Below, one piece after another: positions 31,871 to 44,800 of a DNA stretch of 64,000 nt. The notes beneath the pieces are model-generated. The model saw only the letters and a list, made by a program, of their open reading frames with translations, was not told where the DNA came from and did not search any database. Within the stretch, counting starts at the first letter, position 1. Each line of letters starts with the position of its first letter. This DNA is from Hydrangea macrophylla (lineage: Eukaryota > Streptophyta > Magnoliopsida > Cornales > Hydrangeaceae): NCBI GenBank assembly GCA_033977485.1, contig CM066984.1:44523100-44587099 (forward strand). Reading direction: 5' to 3'. Position numbers and translations under genes: made by a program.

Positions 31871-34597
31871 TGTGGATATCACAATTTTCTCTTACCCACA
31901 GCTTTTTCAAAATCTTTTCCAAATTCAAATTCAAAAACGAGTCGCCACTTAATTTTTAAAAGGAAAATTAAGACACTATTTTTAAAGGAAACTGATCTTT
32001 TTTTTTATACCGGAGATTAATTAGGTCCGGAGATTATGGAATGAGAGAGGAAGGAGTCCGACGGACTAACACACCCTCTCTCATCCTATCTCGCGATAGG
32101 CCTCTACTCAACATCCTTTTAATCAAACTATTAATCTAAGCATGCCCTCAACTAATATATAGACATAAATATACATTACACAAGCATGTCGAAATGTTGT
32201 AAAATTGCTAAAGACAAAATATCATTCAAAATCAAGTAGTTCATATAGCAAGCAATATGATATGCAAAATAGAGAATTAGAGAACTTACCCGGGGTCCAG
32301 CCGCGAATATTTAAACGTGCAATGCATACAAAAGTTGAAATCTTAATAAAAAGGGTCTCTAATCACATATACACATAATGCAGGTTTTAATTCTAATGTA
32401 TCGCACATGAGGTCGAAAAATTAATGAAATTAAGGAATAATTAAACTAAGGGAGAGTCGAGAGATCATATCTCATCGGCGCTACAAAACAAAGGTCAGTC
32501 CACATAATATACAAAATATAAAGTTAGATGACAATCTTAGGCCTCTAGCTTAAATCTATCAAATATAGTTAAATCTAAAGCAACAAATCCTAATTACAAG
32601 CATCGAGCCACGTGGATGAATGTATACATGAACAAGAATAAATTATGAAATACTCATTGATTTAGATCATCTAAGCTTTGAATTCAAGCATTACTAGTCA
32701 TTATTGAAACATGGTTTAAAACTTTACTCATGAAAATACCATTTGAGCCATTATTTGCAAAGTTTACCAAATCTATCACAACATTCAAAAAATTCCAGAG
32801 AGCAGACCCGGACTTTAAGAATTTGAAAGGCATACTTCCAATGGTTTGATCTTAATGGTTTTTGATCACAAAGTGCCTTTGTGGGTCTAGTTTCGAACCC
32901 AAAAATAAAATCAAAGTTCCAACGGTTAGATTTCTGGGAATCAAACAAACACTGGACATCACTCAGGAATTTTCAACTCTCTATCCAGAAGTATTGTATG
33001 ATTTTCTAAAAATAGTAAAAAAATCAGAATTTATCTAATCTTTTTAGGGGGGCTTTTTAACACATTAAACTATATGGAAAAAATTATTTGAAGTAAAAAA
33101 TGCTTGGTTAAGTCTCTGATTTACTAATTTTCAGAAAGGTATTACTGTTATGGAATTCTGGACAGATTATTGTTGATTCACAAAACTCATGACCAAACCA
33201 CTCTAAACATTAGATCTCATTAAAGCAAAAATTTAGTGGTAAAACTTTGTGTTATTACCACTTTCCAGTTGGTTTCATTCAATTACAACGGTCCATTATT
33301 TAACTAAAAATCCTTGATCAAAGGTGGTCATTAAATTCACTGCACCATTTATCAAGTTCAACTTTGTCTGTTAACCCCAACTACTAAACCATGAAGTTGG
33401 GCTTAAACCAAACTACTTCTCCTACCATTTGATGGTAATTGGAGACTAAGGACTCTTATACTTATGGATTTTGATGAAGTATGATGAAACTTCATAAAAT
33501 CTCAAAATAATGAATTCAAACTATGGGTAAAAGTTTAGACTCATTGACTCAATATACTAATATCATCCTTAATCCTCTCATAAATCATGAGTTTATAAGA
33601 GTACTAAGGGGTTTACGTACAAAGTTCAAGTAAGACATTGAAAGTCTTATGAATCTTAAGAAATAACCATAATCAAAAGAAAAGAAACCAAAGTTCTACT
33701 TCAAGATTTATTTAAGCTTTAAACCAAAATCTTATTTTGATCCAAACCAATGAAATGCAAGTTCAATCACAATATTAGTGGTGTGTGATGAAATGAGGTG
33801 GGAAGAGAGTTTTTGAAAATGTGTAAAGATCTTAAGAGATTCTAAATATTGTTATTAAACTACTACATAAACTAATTATCCTATAGTTTACCTCTAATTA
33901 TCCTCAACTTCTTGGTTGCTTTAAGACCTTCCAAATGATGATCAAGCTCTTCTTCTAGCTCTTTCTTCTAACTCTACTACTCTCTTAATTTAGAAAGTTT
34001 TTGAGGAGGAATCAATATAGGGATCCTAACATTCCAATTTTCAAGTCCTCTTTGTAATGGGATATACACCTTCCTTATATAGGCAGATTTTGGAGAGGTA
34101 TTCTAGCCATTTCAAGGGCAAAACCCTAATTTCGGACGTCCTTTTTGAAGGTATAGAATGTGCTGTTTCACAACTGGCGATTACAAAAATGCGACACTCG
34201 ATAACTGCCATTGCGGCACTCAATGTCTGCCATGCGGCATTCTCTGAGTGCCGGAATGGAATTTAATGACTGCCGCAGAACACTTCACGGACTGCCATCT
34301 TTTTGTAAAATTTCAATTTTCACAGAATTTGGTGAAATTTGTGGCATTCATAGAATGCCATACGGTACTGCAGAGATTGCCGTACGCCAACCCGTGACTG
34401 CCGCAACCATCACCATGTGTCGTTTTCCTCTCTTTTCCTTTTTCTTTTCTTTTCCCTTTTGTTTTGAATTGAAAAAGCACTTGGGAGAGCTTGAATCACC
34501 TTTGGAAGTCCTAGATTAGTCGGGCATTTGTCATCATCAAATCTTAGAGGTAATACTCCCCTAAATTCGGCGTTTGGTCAAAATCGGGGTGTCTACA
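31871..34597 (-). repeat. Element B 3' LTR (2727 bp)
   Basis: On the minus strand it starts TGTAGACACCCCGATTTTG and ends GATATCCACA. A TATA box (CTGCCTATATAAGGAAGG on the minus strand) lies at about 34068-34086. Confidence 0.93.
34068..34086 (-). promoter_or_regulatory. TATA box in element B 3' LTR
   Basis: Minus strand TGCCTATATAAGGAAGG; the same motif is conserved in the 5' LTR near 47860. Confidence 0.55.
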
Positions 34598-35167
34598 GTT
34601 TGCCCCTCTTCGACAGAGCTTGTGAAGCAACGCGTGTCACAAGTGAATGTCGAAGCCTATGTGAAGACAAGCCTTTGACCAGACTATCAAATTTAGGTAA
34701 AAACAAAATGCGTTGCAAAATTTGCTGTGCAAACAATTCTTGTCAGTCGTGTTCAGTGGTGAGCTGCCTACGTATCCTTTCAGAAATTAGACCGAGACGT
34801 AGTTCAGGCCAGGGACCAAACACACGCAAAAACAAGTAGCCATACAGATGAATGCACCTATCCTGTCGTGATGCATGTGTTCATGCAAATGCTGACCGTT
34901 AATGCAACTTCGTGTTCTTCAAATGATGTGATTCTAAAACGTGCAATCTTGGCATTTTTAGATGTAATCCATGCCCTATGCTACTTAATGCTCGTGTTAA
35001 TTCTCTTCAAGATACGCGACCATTTCTACGGAAAGGACGAACACAATTGAGTGGGCAGCGCTTCGCTAATTAGACCCCAGTGTCAACGCGGGTTTGCTCT
35101 AAAAATCTACAACCGTTCGGCCCTGTCGGATATGTTTGCTCTATCTCATGTTCTTTCTTCATGATGT
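34598..35167 (-). other. Element B 3' non-coding region and purine tract
   Basis: The purine tract (minus strand CGAAGAGGGGCAAAC) directly precedes the 3' LTR. The rest is non-coding and related to 56390-56550 of element A in reverse complement, including GAGCTGCCTACGTATCC-type sequence. Confidence 0.8.
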
Positions 35168-35179
35168 ATGCTGCACGAT

Positions 35180-36360
35180 ATAATAACCGAGAATGTAAAT
35201 CCGTTACATTCTCAAAATTTTGATCATTGTAAATCTGTTATGAGAATCGAGAATATAAATCCATTATACTCCTTAAAGCGAGGTCAGCGCAAATCTGTTG
35301 TGAGGACCGAGAACGCAAATCTGTTACATTCCCAAAATTTTGATCATCGTAAATCTGTTATAAGAATCGAGAATATATATCTGTTATACTCCTTAAAGCG
35401 AGGTCAGTGCAAATCTATTGCCAAGACCGAGAACGTAAATCCGTTACATTCCCAAAATTTTGATCATCGTAAATCCGTTACGAGAATTGAGAATATAAAT
35501 CCGTTATATTCTCAAAGCGAGGCCAATGCAAATCTGTTGCGAAGACTGAGAACGCAATTCCATTACATTCTCAAATTTTGATCATCGTAAATCTGTTACG
35601 AGAATTGAGAATATAAATCCGTTATATTCTCAAAACGAGGTCAGCACAAATCCGTTGCGAGGACCAAAAATGATCAACGTAATTCCGTTACGAGGATCGA
35701 GAGTATAAATCCGTTATATTCCCAAAGCGAGGTCAACACAAATCTGTTGCATGGACCGAGAACGCAAATCCATTACATTCTCAAATTTTGATCATTGTAA
35801 ATTCGTTACGAGAATTGAGAATATAAATTATTATATTCTCAAAGCGAGGCCAACGTAAATCTGTTGCGAGAACTGAGAACGCAAATCCGTTGCATTCTCA
35901 AATTTTTGATCATCGTAAATCTGTAACGAGAATCGAGAATATAAATCCGTTATATTCCCAAAGCGAGGTCAGCATAAATCTGTTGCGAGGACCAAAAATG
36001 ATCAACGTAATTCCGTTACGAGGATCGAGAGTATAAATCCATTATATTCCCAAAGTGAGGTCAACAGGATCTGTTGCAAGGATTAAGAACGCAAATCTGT
36101 TACATTCCCAAAATTTTGATCATCGTAAATCCGTTACGAGAATTGAGAATATAAATCTGTTATATTCTCAAAGCGAGGCCAACGCAAATCTATTGCGAGG
36201 ACCGAGAACGCAAACCCGTTACATTCTCAAACTTTGATCAACGTAAATCCGTTAAGAGGATCGAGAATATAAATCTGTTGTATTCCCAAAGCAAGGTCAA
36301 CACAAATCCGTTGTGAGGACCGAGAATGCAAATCTGTTACATTCTCAAACTAGGTCAAAT
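35180..36360. repeat. ~120-bp tandem array (about ten units) in element B
   Basis: Units start near 35190, 35309, 35429 and 35549 and continue to 36350. Each is built of smaller pieces carrying AAATCYGTT about every 30 bp, alternating with TTTTGATCATCGT and CAAAGCGAGGTCA. Because 120 is divisible by three it yields a repeated 40-residue ORF, which is not a gene by composition or context. Confidence 0.93.
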
Positions 36361-37168
36361 TGGCTTAATTCAATTCAAAACTCCTAAGATCCAGGAGTTG
36401 ATCATATTCAATTTTAATTTAATCTTAAATCTTCAAAATTGGTAGTCAATCAGACTCAACTTATTTCAATTTTTCAAAGTCATGAGTCAATTAGACTCAA
36501 ATCAATTCAATCTTACAAAATCAGAGGTTAATCATACTCAAATCAATTCGATTCTCAAAATCAGGATTCAAAATTTCCAAAATCATGAGTCAATTTGACT
36601 TAAATCAATTTAATTTTCAAGATCAAAAATCAATCAAACTTTACTTAATTCAATTCTTTCAAAATCAGGAGTCAATCAGACTCCAATCAATTCAACTTTT
36701 CAAAATCGGAGTCATTCGGACTCCAATCAATTCAAATTCTCAAATTTAAGTCAATTCAGTTCAATTTCAAAAATAGGAGTCATTCAGGCTGAATTCTATT
36801 CAAATTCTAAAATCAAGAGTCAGTCAGACTCAATTCAATTTTTTAAAATCAATAGTCAATCAGACTCAATTTAATTTCAAATTTCTAAACTCCGGAGTCA
36901 ATTAGACTCAAACGAATTCAATTTCTCAAAATTCGAAGAAACTTCTTTTTTTTTAATCGGGAGTCAATTCGAATTAAAACAATTTCTATTTCAACAAAAT
37001 CATGAGTCAATCGGACTCAAATTTTCTGAAATCGGGAGTCAATTCGACTCAAAACAATTTCTATCAAATCAGGAGTCAATCGAACTCAAAAGAATTTCTT
37101 ATTTTCAAAAATTTGGAGTCAATCGGACTCGAAGCAAATTTCACTTCACAAAATCGAGAGTCAATCAG
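36361..37168. repeat. GAGTCAATCAGACTC repeat region, left part
   Basis: Degenerate units of about 35-45 bp, each with a near-palindrome GAGTCAATCRGACTC followed by AATTCAATTT and a TTTTCAAAATC stretch. It continues on the far side of the inserted LINE. Confidence 0.9.
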
Positions 37169-37584
37169 AAATATACTGAAGGCTACCAATTAAAGCTTAC
37201 TCTGAGTTTAGGTTAGCTTGGACTAGGGTGCAACAAGGATCACTGAAGATGATCTACTAGCAAAAACTCTCAAAGATCGCCATAAATAACATCTTTCCTA
37301 AACGAGGGATCCATGTAATCAGATCCTGGCAAGGACTCCAATCCCTAATATCTCTAGGGCTTTTGCAGGTTTCCCATAAAATTTTAGAGAGACAGACTCT
37401 ATCATCCCTGTTTTTTGCTGGACCCAGATTGCATTTCTCCGAATCCCTAAATGGGTTTTTATAAGAACCCGAATTTTGAAGTATAGATTGCTTTGATTTT
37501 TTCTTTTAGATTTTGGGTCATCATTTTACAACATTTGGAATGAAGGTTTTCTTCTGATGTCTTTCTGGTTCCTGGGACTTGAAT

Positions 37585-39252
37585 ATGACTGAGCAGATGC
37601 TTTTTTCTGTCTTCGTGAATAATATCCCAAATGGAGTTGATTCGAAATGGCTATTTGAGATTTTCAAGAGATGTGGTAAGGTTTCGGAGGCTTTCATCCC
37701 TTTTAAGAAGAACAAGGGTGGTCGAAGATTCGACTTCATCAGATTTTTTGACAAGAAATCTGCTGAAGAAGCTATAGACTCTTTCAATGGGGTGTGGTTT
37801 ATGCAGCACCGTTTGGGTGTCAACATGGCTACATTTGACAGGAGTATGAACCCTGTTAATAACTTTAAGAGTGGTCCTCGTCCTTGTTTCAACAAGGGGC
37901 TGGAGAGTCAAACAAAGATTTCTACTAAGTCTTGCTTAGGTTCTGTCAATGGAGATATTTCTGAGCTCCTTAAGAAGAGTGTGTTGGGAATCTCTATGAA
38001 GAGGGTGGATGGGTTTCAGATGAGGGAATGTTTCAGTAGGGAAGGTGTGTTTGATATTGAGGTCAGAGCTATTTCAGAGAGGGTTTTTTTGATCTCGTTC
38101 GAAGATTACGATACCCTCAAAGCTATGGAAGAGGATGGGTGGTCATGGCTGCGTAGGTGGTTCATAAGTATCGATTACTGGAAAGATGATGTCCCTTTAC
38201 CACCAAGATGTTCTTGGCTGCAGTGTGCTGGGTTGCCTATGATATGCTGGTCTGAGGAAACTTTCAATAATATTGGGGGGATTTGGGGTAAACCGATTTG
38301 CACCGCTAAAGGGACTTTAAAATTCGATAATTTTCTTAATGGGTTTATCTTGGTGGCCATTGATGCTATGGATGAAGTGGATGAAGTAATAGAAGTCAAA
38401 GTGAATGGGAGTACTTTTCAGGTCTCTGTTAAAGAATTGGAAGGGGATCCCATCTGTGCTTTGGGAGAACCTTCCTTGATACCTAATTCCTTTGTATCAA
38501 CACCCAGGTTCGGTGAAAGAAGGAACTTTGAGTTGAATGTGGCTTTGTCACCGAGGGGGGATGATGTGGGGCCGGAGCTAACAAATGGTGAGATCAAGCG
38601 GGTTAATACGGCAACGAAGATTGTTTGTGAAAAGAACAGCACAGGCTTCTCTGATCCAGTCTCTATAGGTCCTATTGATTTTAACCTGGGAGTTAAATCC
38701 AATGGTCCTGTTGGAGTGGCACCCCCGTTGGCTAAGGGTGGTGCGGATGTCCTAGAAGTTTCCTCTTCTAAGTTGCCTTTATCCAGTGTCGTTCCAGAGA
38801 CCCCGAGGTCAGTGTTAAAAGGGGGAGAGGGTGGGAGTGTTATAGGAGGTTCTGATAGGGAGGAGGTTGGAGATTCTGTTAAAGATGATTGGGAGCTTTC
38901 CGATAGTGAAGAATTAGTGTGGGAGACGGATAACGAGGCAGAGGAAGGCAATATTATTAAGATACAGAATCGGATCGAGAAGGCGAGATTGAAAAAAAGG
39001 GTTGGGAGAAGGAAAGCTCTCGATCTAATTTTTTACAGTTATGGGGAAGGTATTTGTTGGAAGAATGATTTCAATCAGGTTGTGAGTGCTAATGGTAATA
39101 TGAGGAACAAGGGGAAAGTTATTAGACTGTCGATGGAAGAGGCTTGTGCCTTGTTAGAGGCGGGTACAGTGGGTTCAATTTCTGAGGGAGGCATTAGGAA
39201 CCGTAATGAGGCGATTCTCAGAGAGGCTATCGAAATGTGGAAGCATGGGTAA
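37585..39252 (+). CDS. LINE ORF1-like RRM protein
   Basis: An intact ORF from the first ATG (MTEQMLFSVFVNNIP). An RRM fold spans about residues 5-80: RNP2 is VFVNNIP and RNP1 is RRFDFIRF, followed by AEEAIDSFNG. Next comes a DUF4283-like region (about 170-260) with RVFLISFEDYDTLKAM, WFISIDYWKDD, VWLQCAGLP-like WLQCAGLPMICW and GKPICTAKGT. The C-terminal half is acidic and low in complexity (SDSEELVWETDNEAEEG). Plant L1-type LINE ORF1 products have this RRM plus DUF4283 layout and bind element RNA. That the frame is uninterrupted while its host element is repeat-rich and non-coding suggests a young insertion. The protein is not followed by ORF2. A host RRM gene retrocopy is a less likely alternative. 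Confidence 0.72.
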   Translation: MTEQMLFSVFVNNIPNGVDSKWLFEIFKRCGKVSEAFIPFKKNKGGRRFDFIRFFDKKSAEEAIDSFNGVWFMQHRLGVNMATFDRSMNPVNNFKSGPRPCFNKGLESQTKISTKSCLGSVNGDISELLKKSVLGISMKRVDGFQMRECFSREGVFDIEVRAISERVFLISFEDYDTLKAMEEDGWSWLRRWFISIDYWKDDVPLPPRCSWLQCAGLPMICWSEETFNNIGGIWGKPICTAKGTLKFDNFLNGFILVAIDAMDEVDEVIEVKVNGSTFQVSVKELEGDPICALGEPSLIPNSFVSTPRFGERRNFELNVALSPRGDDVGPELTNGEIKRVNTATKIVCEKNSTGFSDPVSIGPIDFNLGVKSNGPVGVAPPLAKGGADVLEVSSSKLPLSSVVPETPRSVLKGGEGGSVIGGSDREEVGDSVKDDWELSDSEELVWETDNEAEEGNIIKIQNRIEKARLKKRVGRRKALDLIFYSYGEGICWKNDFNQVVSANGNMRNKGKVIRLSMEEACALLEAGTVGSISEGGIRNRNEAILREAIEMWKHG

Positions 39253-40594
39253 GCTTTGGGTCTGCCATTTGATGGAAAGGAGGGACAGATCATGTCCGAT
39301 CTCAAGGAGCTCGGGATTAGGGATTGGGTTAAGTTTGAGAGATGTCATTTGGGCTCTTAGCCTTAGGTGCGTGTTCGTCTGATCTAGTTATTTTCTTTTG
39401 GTTGATGGGTGTTGTGTCCCTGGTCGTGGCTTTCTCAGTTTGTTCTTCTTTGGGTGTTGCTGTGGTTGATGCAGTCTGAGTCCCTTTCTGCTGCTGGTTG
39501 TTTTGTTTGAGAGCTACAGAGGCTTTGTTTTGGTCCCTGTGTATGGGGTGGTTTTTTGGTGTGCAAGCGGAGGAGTTTTTTGTGCAGCTTTCCTTCGTTT
39601 CTGTTGTTGGGTTGGTTTGTTCTTGTAGGCGTTTCTTCTTGGGATTTTTTTCGGTTTTTTGGCCCTCTTTGTGCTGTCTATTTTGTGTTGTGATGTTAAA
39701 AATTTTTTTTGCTGTCTCTGCCTAATTGGTTGATGCTTATTGTTTGTTTTCTTGAGATGCTGGTCTGGTTTCGCTGAGTTTTAAGGATGTTGTTGGCAGT
39801 AGTTTGAGGTGTATGGTCTGATCGGCCGTTGCAATTTTAATCAGTTTTCAAGGCTGGGTGTTCGTGGGGTCTCCTTACCCTCTCTGCGGGTCTCTCTGCG
39901 GGTCTGGATTCTGTGCTTATCAACTTTGGGAGCTTTTTGTGGAGTGTGGGCTGATCTTTTTTTTTGCAGCTCTCTCATTGTCTGTTGGATGGTCACATTC
40001 TTTGAGATTTGTGGATCAAGGCGGATTAAATTGAAGCTTGGGTTTGATGTTTTGGTCTCAAGGCTATACCAAATCTAGAGGAGAGATGTTGTTGTTGTAG
40101 GTTGCCTTTGGGGGCTTGGGCTGTCTTTCTAATGTTGCCTTTCTTGGATGCCTTGTCTTCAGCTTTTTGTATTGATGTAGAGGAGATAGCGTTGCACTTG
40201 AGTGAAGAATCTGCCACAGCACGTGCCGTGATTCATTGTGGCGTGTTTTGAAATGCTGTTTTATGCTGCTGTATGTCTTCACTTCCCAATTCTGTTTTTT
40301 TTCTTGGCTGATGTGGTTATTGATAGCTTCTCAAGATTGATATTCTCATCCGGAGTGCCCATGTTTGAACTCATTTCATGGCTGTGGGCTGCTGCTTTTG
40401 TTTTTGGCAGTTTGTTCTTATTTCATTGCTGAGTCTTTCAGTACTTTGATGTTGATTTTTGAGCTTGTTGCTACATGTACTGGGGGTGTTATGTTCTCTG
40501 TTTTTAGGTCTTGAGCTTGGCTCTTCTGAAGTCCTTTTATGGGTGTTGTAACTTCCTTGGCCTTTATGGCTCCTTTATAAAATTCTTGCTGTTC
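39253..40594 (+). other. 3' region of the LINE (no ORF2)
   Basis: T/G-rich sequence with many GTTGTTG and TTTGTTTT stretches and only short ORFs without RT motifs. It ends in TTGCTGTTC before the poly(A). Confidence 0.7.
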
Positions 40595-40609
40595 AAAAAA
40601 AAAAAAAAA

Positions 40610-41885
40610 TCAGACTCAATTCTAAAGTTGGTAGTCAATCAGACTCAAAAAATCTTTGTTTCACGAAATTGGGAGCCAATCAGACTCAATTTAGTTCAAA
40701 TTCTAAAAAATCAGGAGTTAATCAGACTCAAACGGATTGGGAGTCAACCAGAGTCCATTAGACTCAAATGAGATCAATTTCACAAAATCTGGAGTCGGTT
40801 CAACTCAACTTAATTTAAAATCATAAAATCAGGAGTCGATCAGTCTTAATTCAATTTAATTTCATAAAATCCAGAATTCAAATTTGAAAGTCCAGAGTCA
40901 ATCAAACTCAATTCAAATCATATTTCAAAATTGGGAGTCAACCAGACACGATTTGATTTTCAATTGATCAGACTCAAATCAATTTATTCTTCTAAAATCA
41001 GGAGTCATTTAGACTTAAATCGATTCAAAACCGGGAGTCAATCAGACTCAAATCAATTTCTATTTCCAGATTGGGAGTTGAAAAGAATTTTAATTTTCAA
41101 AACCGGGAGTTTAAATGAGACTTAAGGAATCACTGAAGACTAAAGCGAATGTGAGGTTGCCATTGAGGACTAACACTGATGCCATAAGTGACTAACGAGG
41201 ATTTTCATAGAGGACTAATGGGGGGAGTCGCTAGAACGGGAATCAATTTGACTCAAACTAAATTCTATTTCAATCAGACTAAAAAACTTTAAAAAAAAAT
41301 CAGGAGTCGATTTGACTTCAAACGTATTTCTACTTCTCAGTAACTCAGAGTCAAACAAACTCAAAGAATTTCCATTTTACAAAATTGGGAGTTGAATCAG
41401 ACTCAAAGAATTTTCCAATTTTCTAAAAACAAGAGTCGAATCAGACTCAAAGAATTTCTATTTCACAAAATTGGGAGTCGAATCGGACTCAAAAAATTTT
41501 CAAAATTTCTAAAAACAGGAGTCGAATCAGACTCAAAGAATTTCTATTTCACAAAATTGGGATTCGAATCAGACTCAAAGAATTTTCAAAATTTTTAAAA
41601 ACAGGAGTCGAATCTGGCTCAAAGAATTTCTGTTTCACAAAATTGGGAGTCGAATCAAACTCAAAGAATTTTCAAAATTTTCAAAAATAGGAGTCGAATC
41701 AGACTCAAAGAATTTCTATTTCACAAAATTGGGAGTCGAATCGGACTCACATAATTTCAAATTTTCTAAAAACAAGAGTCGAATCAGACTCAAAGAATTT
41801 CTATTTCACAAATTTGGGAGTCGAATTAGACTCAAAGAATTTTTGAAATTTCTAAAACAGGAGTCAAATCAGACTCAGAGAATTT
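40610..41885. repeat. GAGTC...GACTC repeat region, right part
   Basis: Same repeat family as 36361-37168. From about 41380 it becomes regular, alternating AATTTCTATTTCACAAAATT and AATTTTCAAAATTTCTAAAA between GAGTCGAATCAGACTC palindromes. Confidence 0.92.
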
Positions 41886-44800
41886 GGACAGAGTTGATAG
41901 AAAGAATGATTTTCTGCATTTGTGGACACATCGATCCTGTCAAAAGAGGAGGTCACCTTTGCCCCTAGTCTTGGACTCTTTTTATATTGTCACTTTAGCA
42001 TTATGTTGTGATAGTGTTCGAAACCTCTGCTCGTATTGCTCTTGGGATGCTCATGGAGACTTGTCAAATCTTTATTTGTCATCTTCAATCCACACAATTG
42101 AGACCATTTGTTGACTCATCAAAGGGGGACAGACTTGACAAAGCCAATTACACAAGACGACTGACTCAAATTTTGTGTTATTATGATTCAATGTGCTTTA
42201 ATTGTGAATAATGTATCATCTCACTTTTCATTCATCAATTTATAAATGATAATGCTTTGCTAATAAATCAAAAATTTCCCTTTTGATTTAGCAAATTCTT
42301 CGCCCATCCAGAATGTGCTTCAAATTAGTGCTTTAGCTTATAGAATGAAAGGCACTCTATTTTAATCCTTTCAAAACAAACTCAATTACTTGAGGACTTG
42401 CCTCAGGCATAGAGAGCTTTTGGCAAACAAGGTTTGCCCCTAGTTTGAAAGAGACTTGGGGACTTACTTCTATGATAAAAGGGGTTTTCAACAAACAAAG
42501 TTTGCCCCTAGTCTGGAATGAGGCATCTACAGGTGCAAACGATATTGATGGTGTTTCTTTGGACTAAGAACCAAGTGAGGCACGTCTACTTATTCTCGAA
42601 TGGGAATCCAGGTCCAAAGTAGTTCAGCTAAAGTTTGAAAGAAAGTGCTAAATCATAGTAAAGGTGTCGACCGAACCGAATAGGTTGCCTACGTATCCCT
42701 GAGTAAGAATCAGGTCGAGCGTAGTTCAAGTACTCTAGAGGTTTTGAAAGAATTAGGCTTTAAGAATTGGTGGGCTTTTCGAGCCATGTTTTCATTTGGG
42801 TTTAATGAATGCTCTTTCTGAAATGGGTCGTTTGTGGTAGCCTTCGAACAGGGTGATGAGAACATGAATTACTTCTCCCTTTTATTTTCTTCTTTGCTTT
42901 TCTTTTCTTTTATATTTGTTTGTGGCAGTTGATTCTTTTCACTTTTTCACTAGCCAGTCTATCTTTACAATTCTCATAACACATTATGTTTTAATCATAC
43001 TCTATCATGCTCACAAAGCATTATCAGCCCTCCAAATCACTATTTATTTTTCTCAAAGATATCTTTGCATTATTTTAGGCCCACTTGGCCATTGAGCCTC
43101 TCACAAAATTTTGATACTAATTGATACTTTCAAATCTCTCTTTTTATTTCCAATTTCTTTCTTTGTTGAGAACACAAAGCCTTGAGATAATTCATGTACT
43201 AATGATGTACTTTGAAGTGCTAAAAAAATCTCAATCTTTTTATATTCTCTACCTTTTCTTTTCTCGTTCTTTTATTTTCTCTACCTCACTATCTCTTATT
43301 CTCTTCATGATTTTGACTGGCTAAGATTCAGATTTTGAAATCAACACGCACCTTTATTTTTGCTCTAACTTTTGCCTAGACGCCCTTTCGGGTTTTCATC
43401 CTAGCGAGCTCCTTTTTTTTTCTCTCATTTTTTCTTTTGAAGAAAAAGTTCATTTAAAACTTCTAGCTACCATTAAGGACCAAGTTTATGGCTTTGGACC
43501 ATTGGCTCATCTTTTAGGCTTGGTATTTAGGAGAAGGGGATGGTGAGCAAGCCTCAAGTCCTAAGTTTATCTTTCTAAGATTGAGCAAGAGCATCTTTAA
43601 ATTCTAAAAGTAAAGCTAATCAATTCTCTACTCCTCCTTGGATTTGGCACAAAATTTGCTTTGTTATTTGGGGATCCATTTTCAATGCAAAGATTTATCA
43701 ACAAAATATCTTCCATCAAAAAGTTATTTTTTTAAAACGATCCGTTTATTCACAACTAGGCACATCTAAAAATGACATTTTATTCAACCAGCTGGAGATT
43801 ACAGTATTTGACTCGATGGACTTGATAAAGACTTGACAATAGACTTGATGGAAGACTGATAAAAAAAACATAACTTTGACACTTGAGACTCTAACTCGGA
43901 CATGACTCGATTATCGAACTAGACTCGGCTTGGCCTCAACTGGAGTGTCACTGATGATTTTCAATTTATTGGGTTTCTAAGAGCATCCACATTCGCTTTA
44001 ACAACAGTGTTTCCAAATGATATCACCTCACTAGAATCATTTGAACCTTCAGGTTCGCCACTCTCCAACAACATGTGTGCAAAACACATAGTCTCCTTTA
44101 AATCAAGAAAGACAAACCCAAGAAGGTTAGAAGTGTCCTTCCTAGGGGATCTAATTGTTCCACTCTTTCTAAAATCCAACAACATAGAGAGGTATAAAGT
44201 CCGCATGCAGAATTAATTTTCAGCAGGCAAGGAATTTTGAGGAACTATTGGATTACTTTGTGAATTTGTATTCTACATGCATGTAATGATATTGACTAAT
44301 ATGACCAGAGTGCAAAAATGTACATGCTTTGATGATTTGATGTGGCTAATTGCATGCACCGCACATATGGCACACGGATGAAATGCAAGTGTGTGTGTGC
44401 CTATTCTATATGCAAAAGAACGGAAAATTCTAGTTCTAGCACATAAAACACACAAGCACATAAAATCCTCACTCATGTCAAATGTGCCGATTTCACCTCT
44501 CATTGTGATCCTCACTACCCTTTCAAAGGCCGGATATTCAAAATTTTTCGAAATTCATTTGAAACGCATTTCTTTTAAAAAAAACAAATCTCAAGGGTTT
44601 TGAATCTTTTATTTAAAAATGAGGATGTGAAAATATTTCTCAATAAAGATGATTGGATTGAAATTTTGCTTTAAAATTCATTTGAAGAGCATTTTTTCCA
44701 AAAATAATTCCCAAAATTTTTGAATTTTTCCTTAGAAGATGATCATATGAAAATCTACTTTAACAAAGATTGACTTGGAATGTTAATCAAAAAACAATTT

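Larger units (their letters stand above)
37169..40609 (+). mobile_element. L1-type LINE with ORF1 only, inserted in element B
   Basis: The repeat region of B is interrupted between AATCAG (37163-37168) and a poly(A) tail (40595-40609) followed by TCAGACTC, giving a possible AATCAG target duplication. It holds one 556-residue ORF with an RRM and about 1.3 kb of T/G-rich 3' sequence. No endonuclease or reverse transcriptase reading is found. The left boundary is approximate. Confidence 0.8.

Noticed and set aside
35168..35581. 137-residue ORF with a 40-residue repeat as a possible repeat protein
   Set aside because: It is produced by the 120-bp tandem array, drifts out of frame in neighbouring units, and sits in a non-coding retroelement.
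38418..38951. 177-residue minus-strand ORF inside the LINE
   Set aside because: It is antisense to the intact RRM ORF1 and low in complexity.
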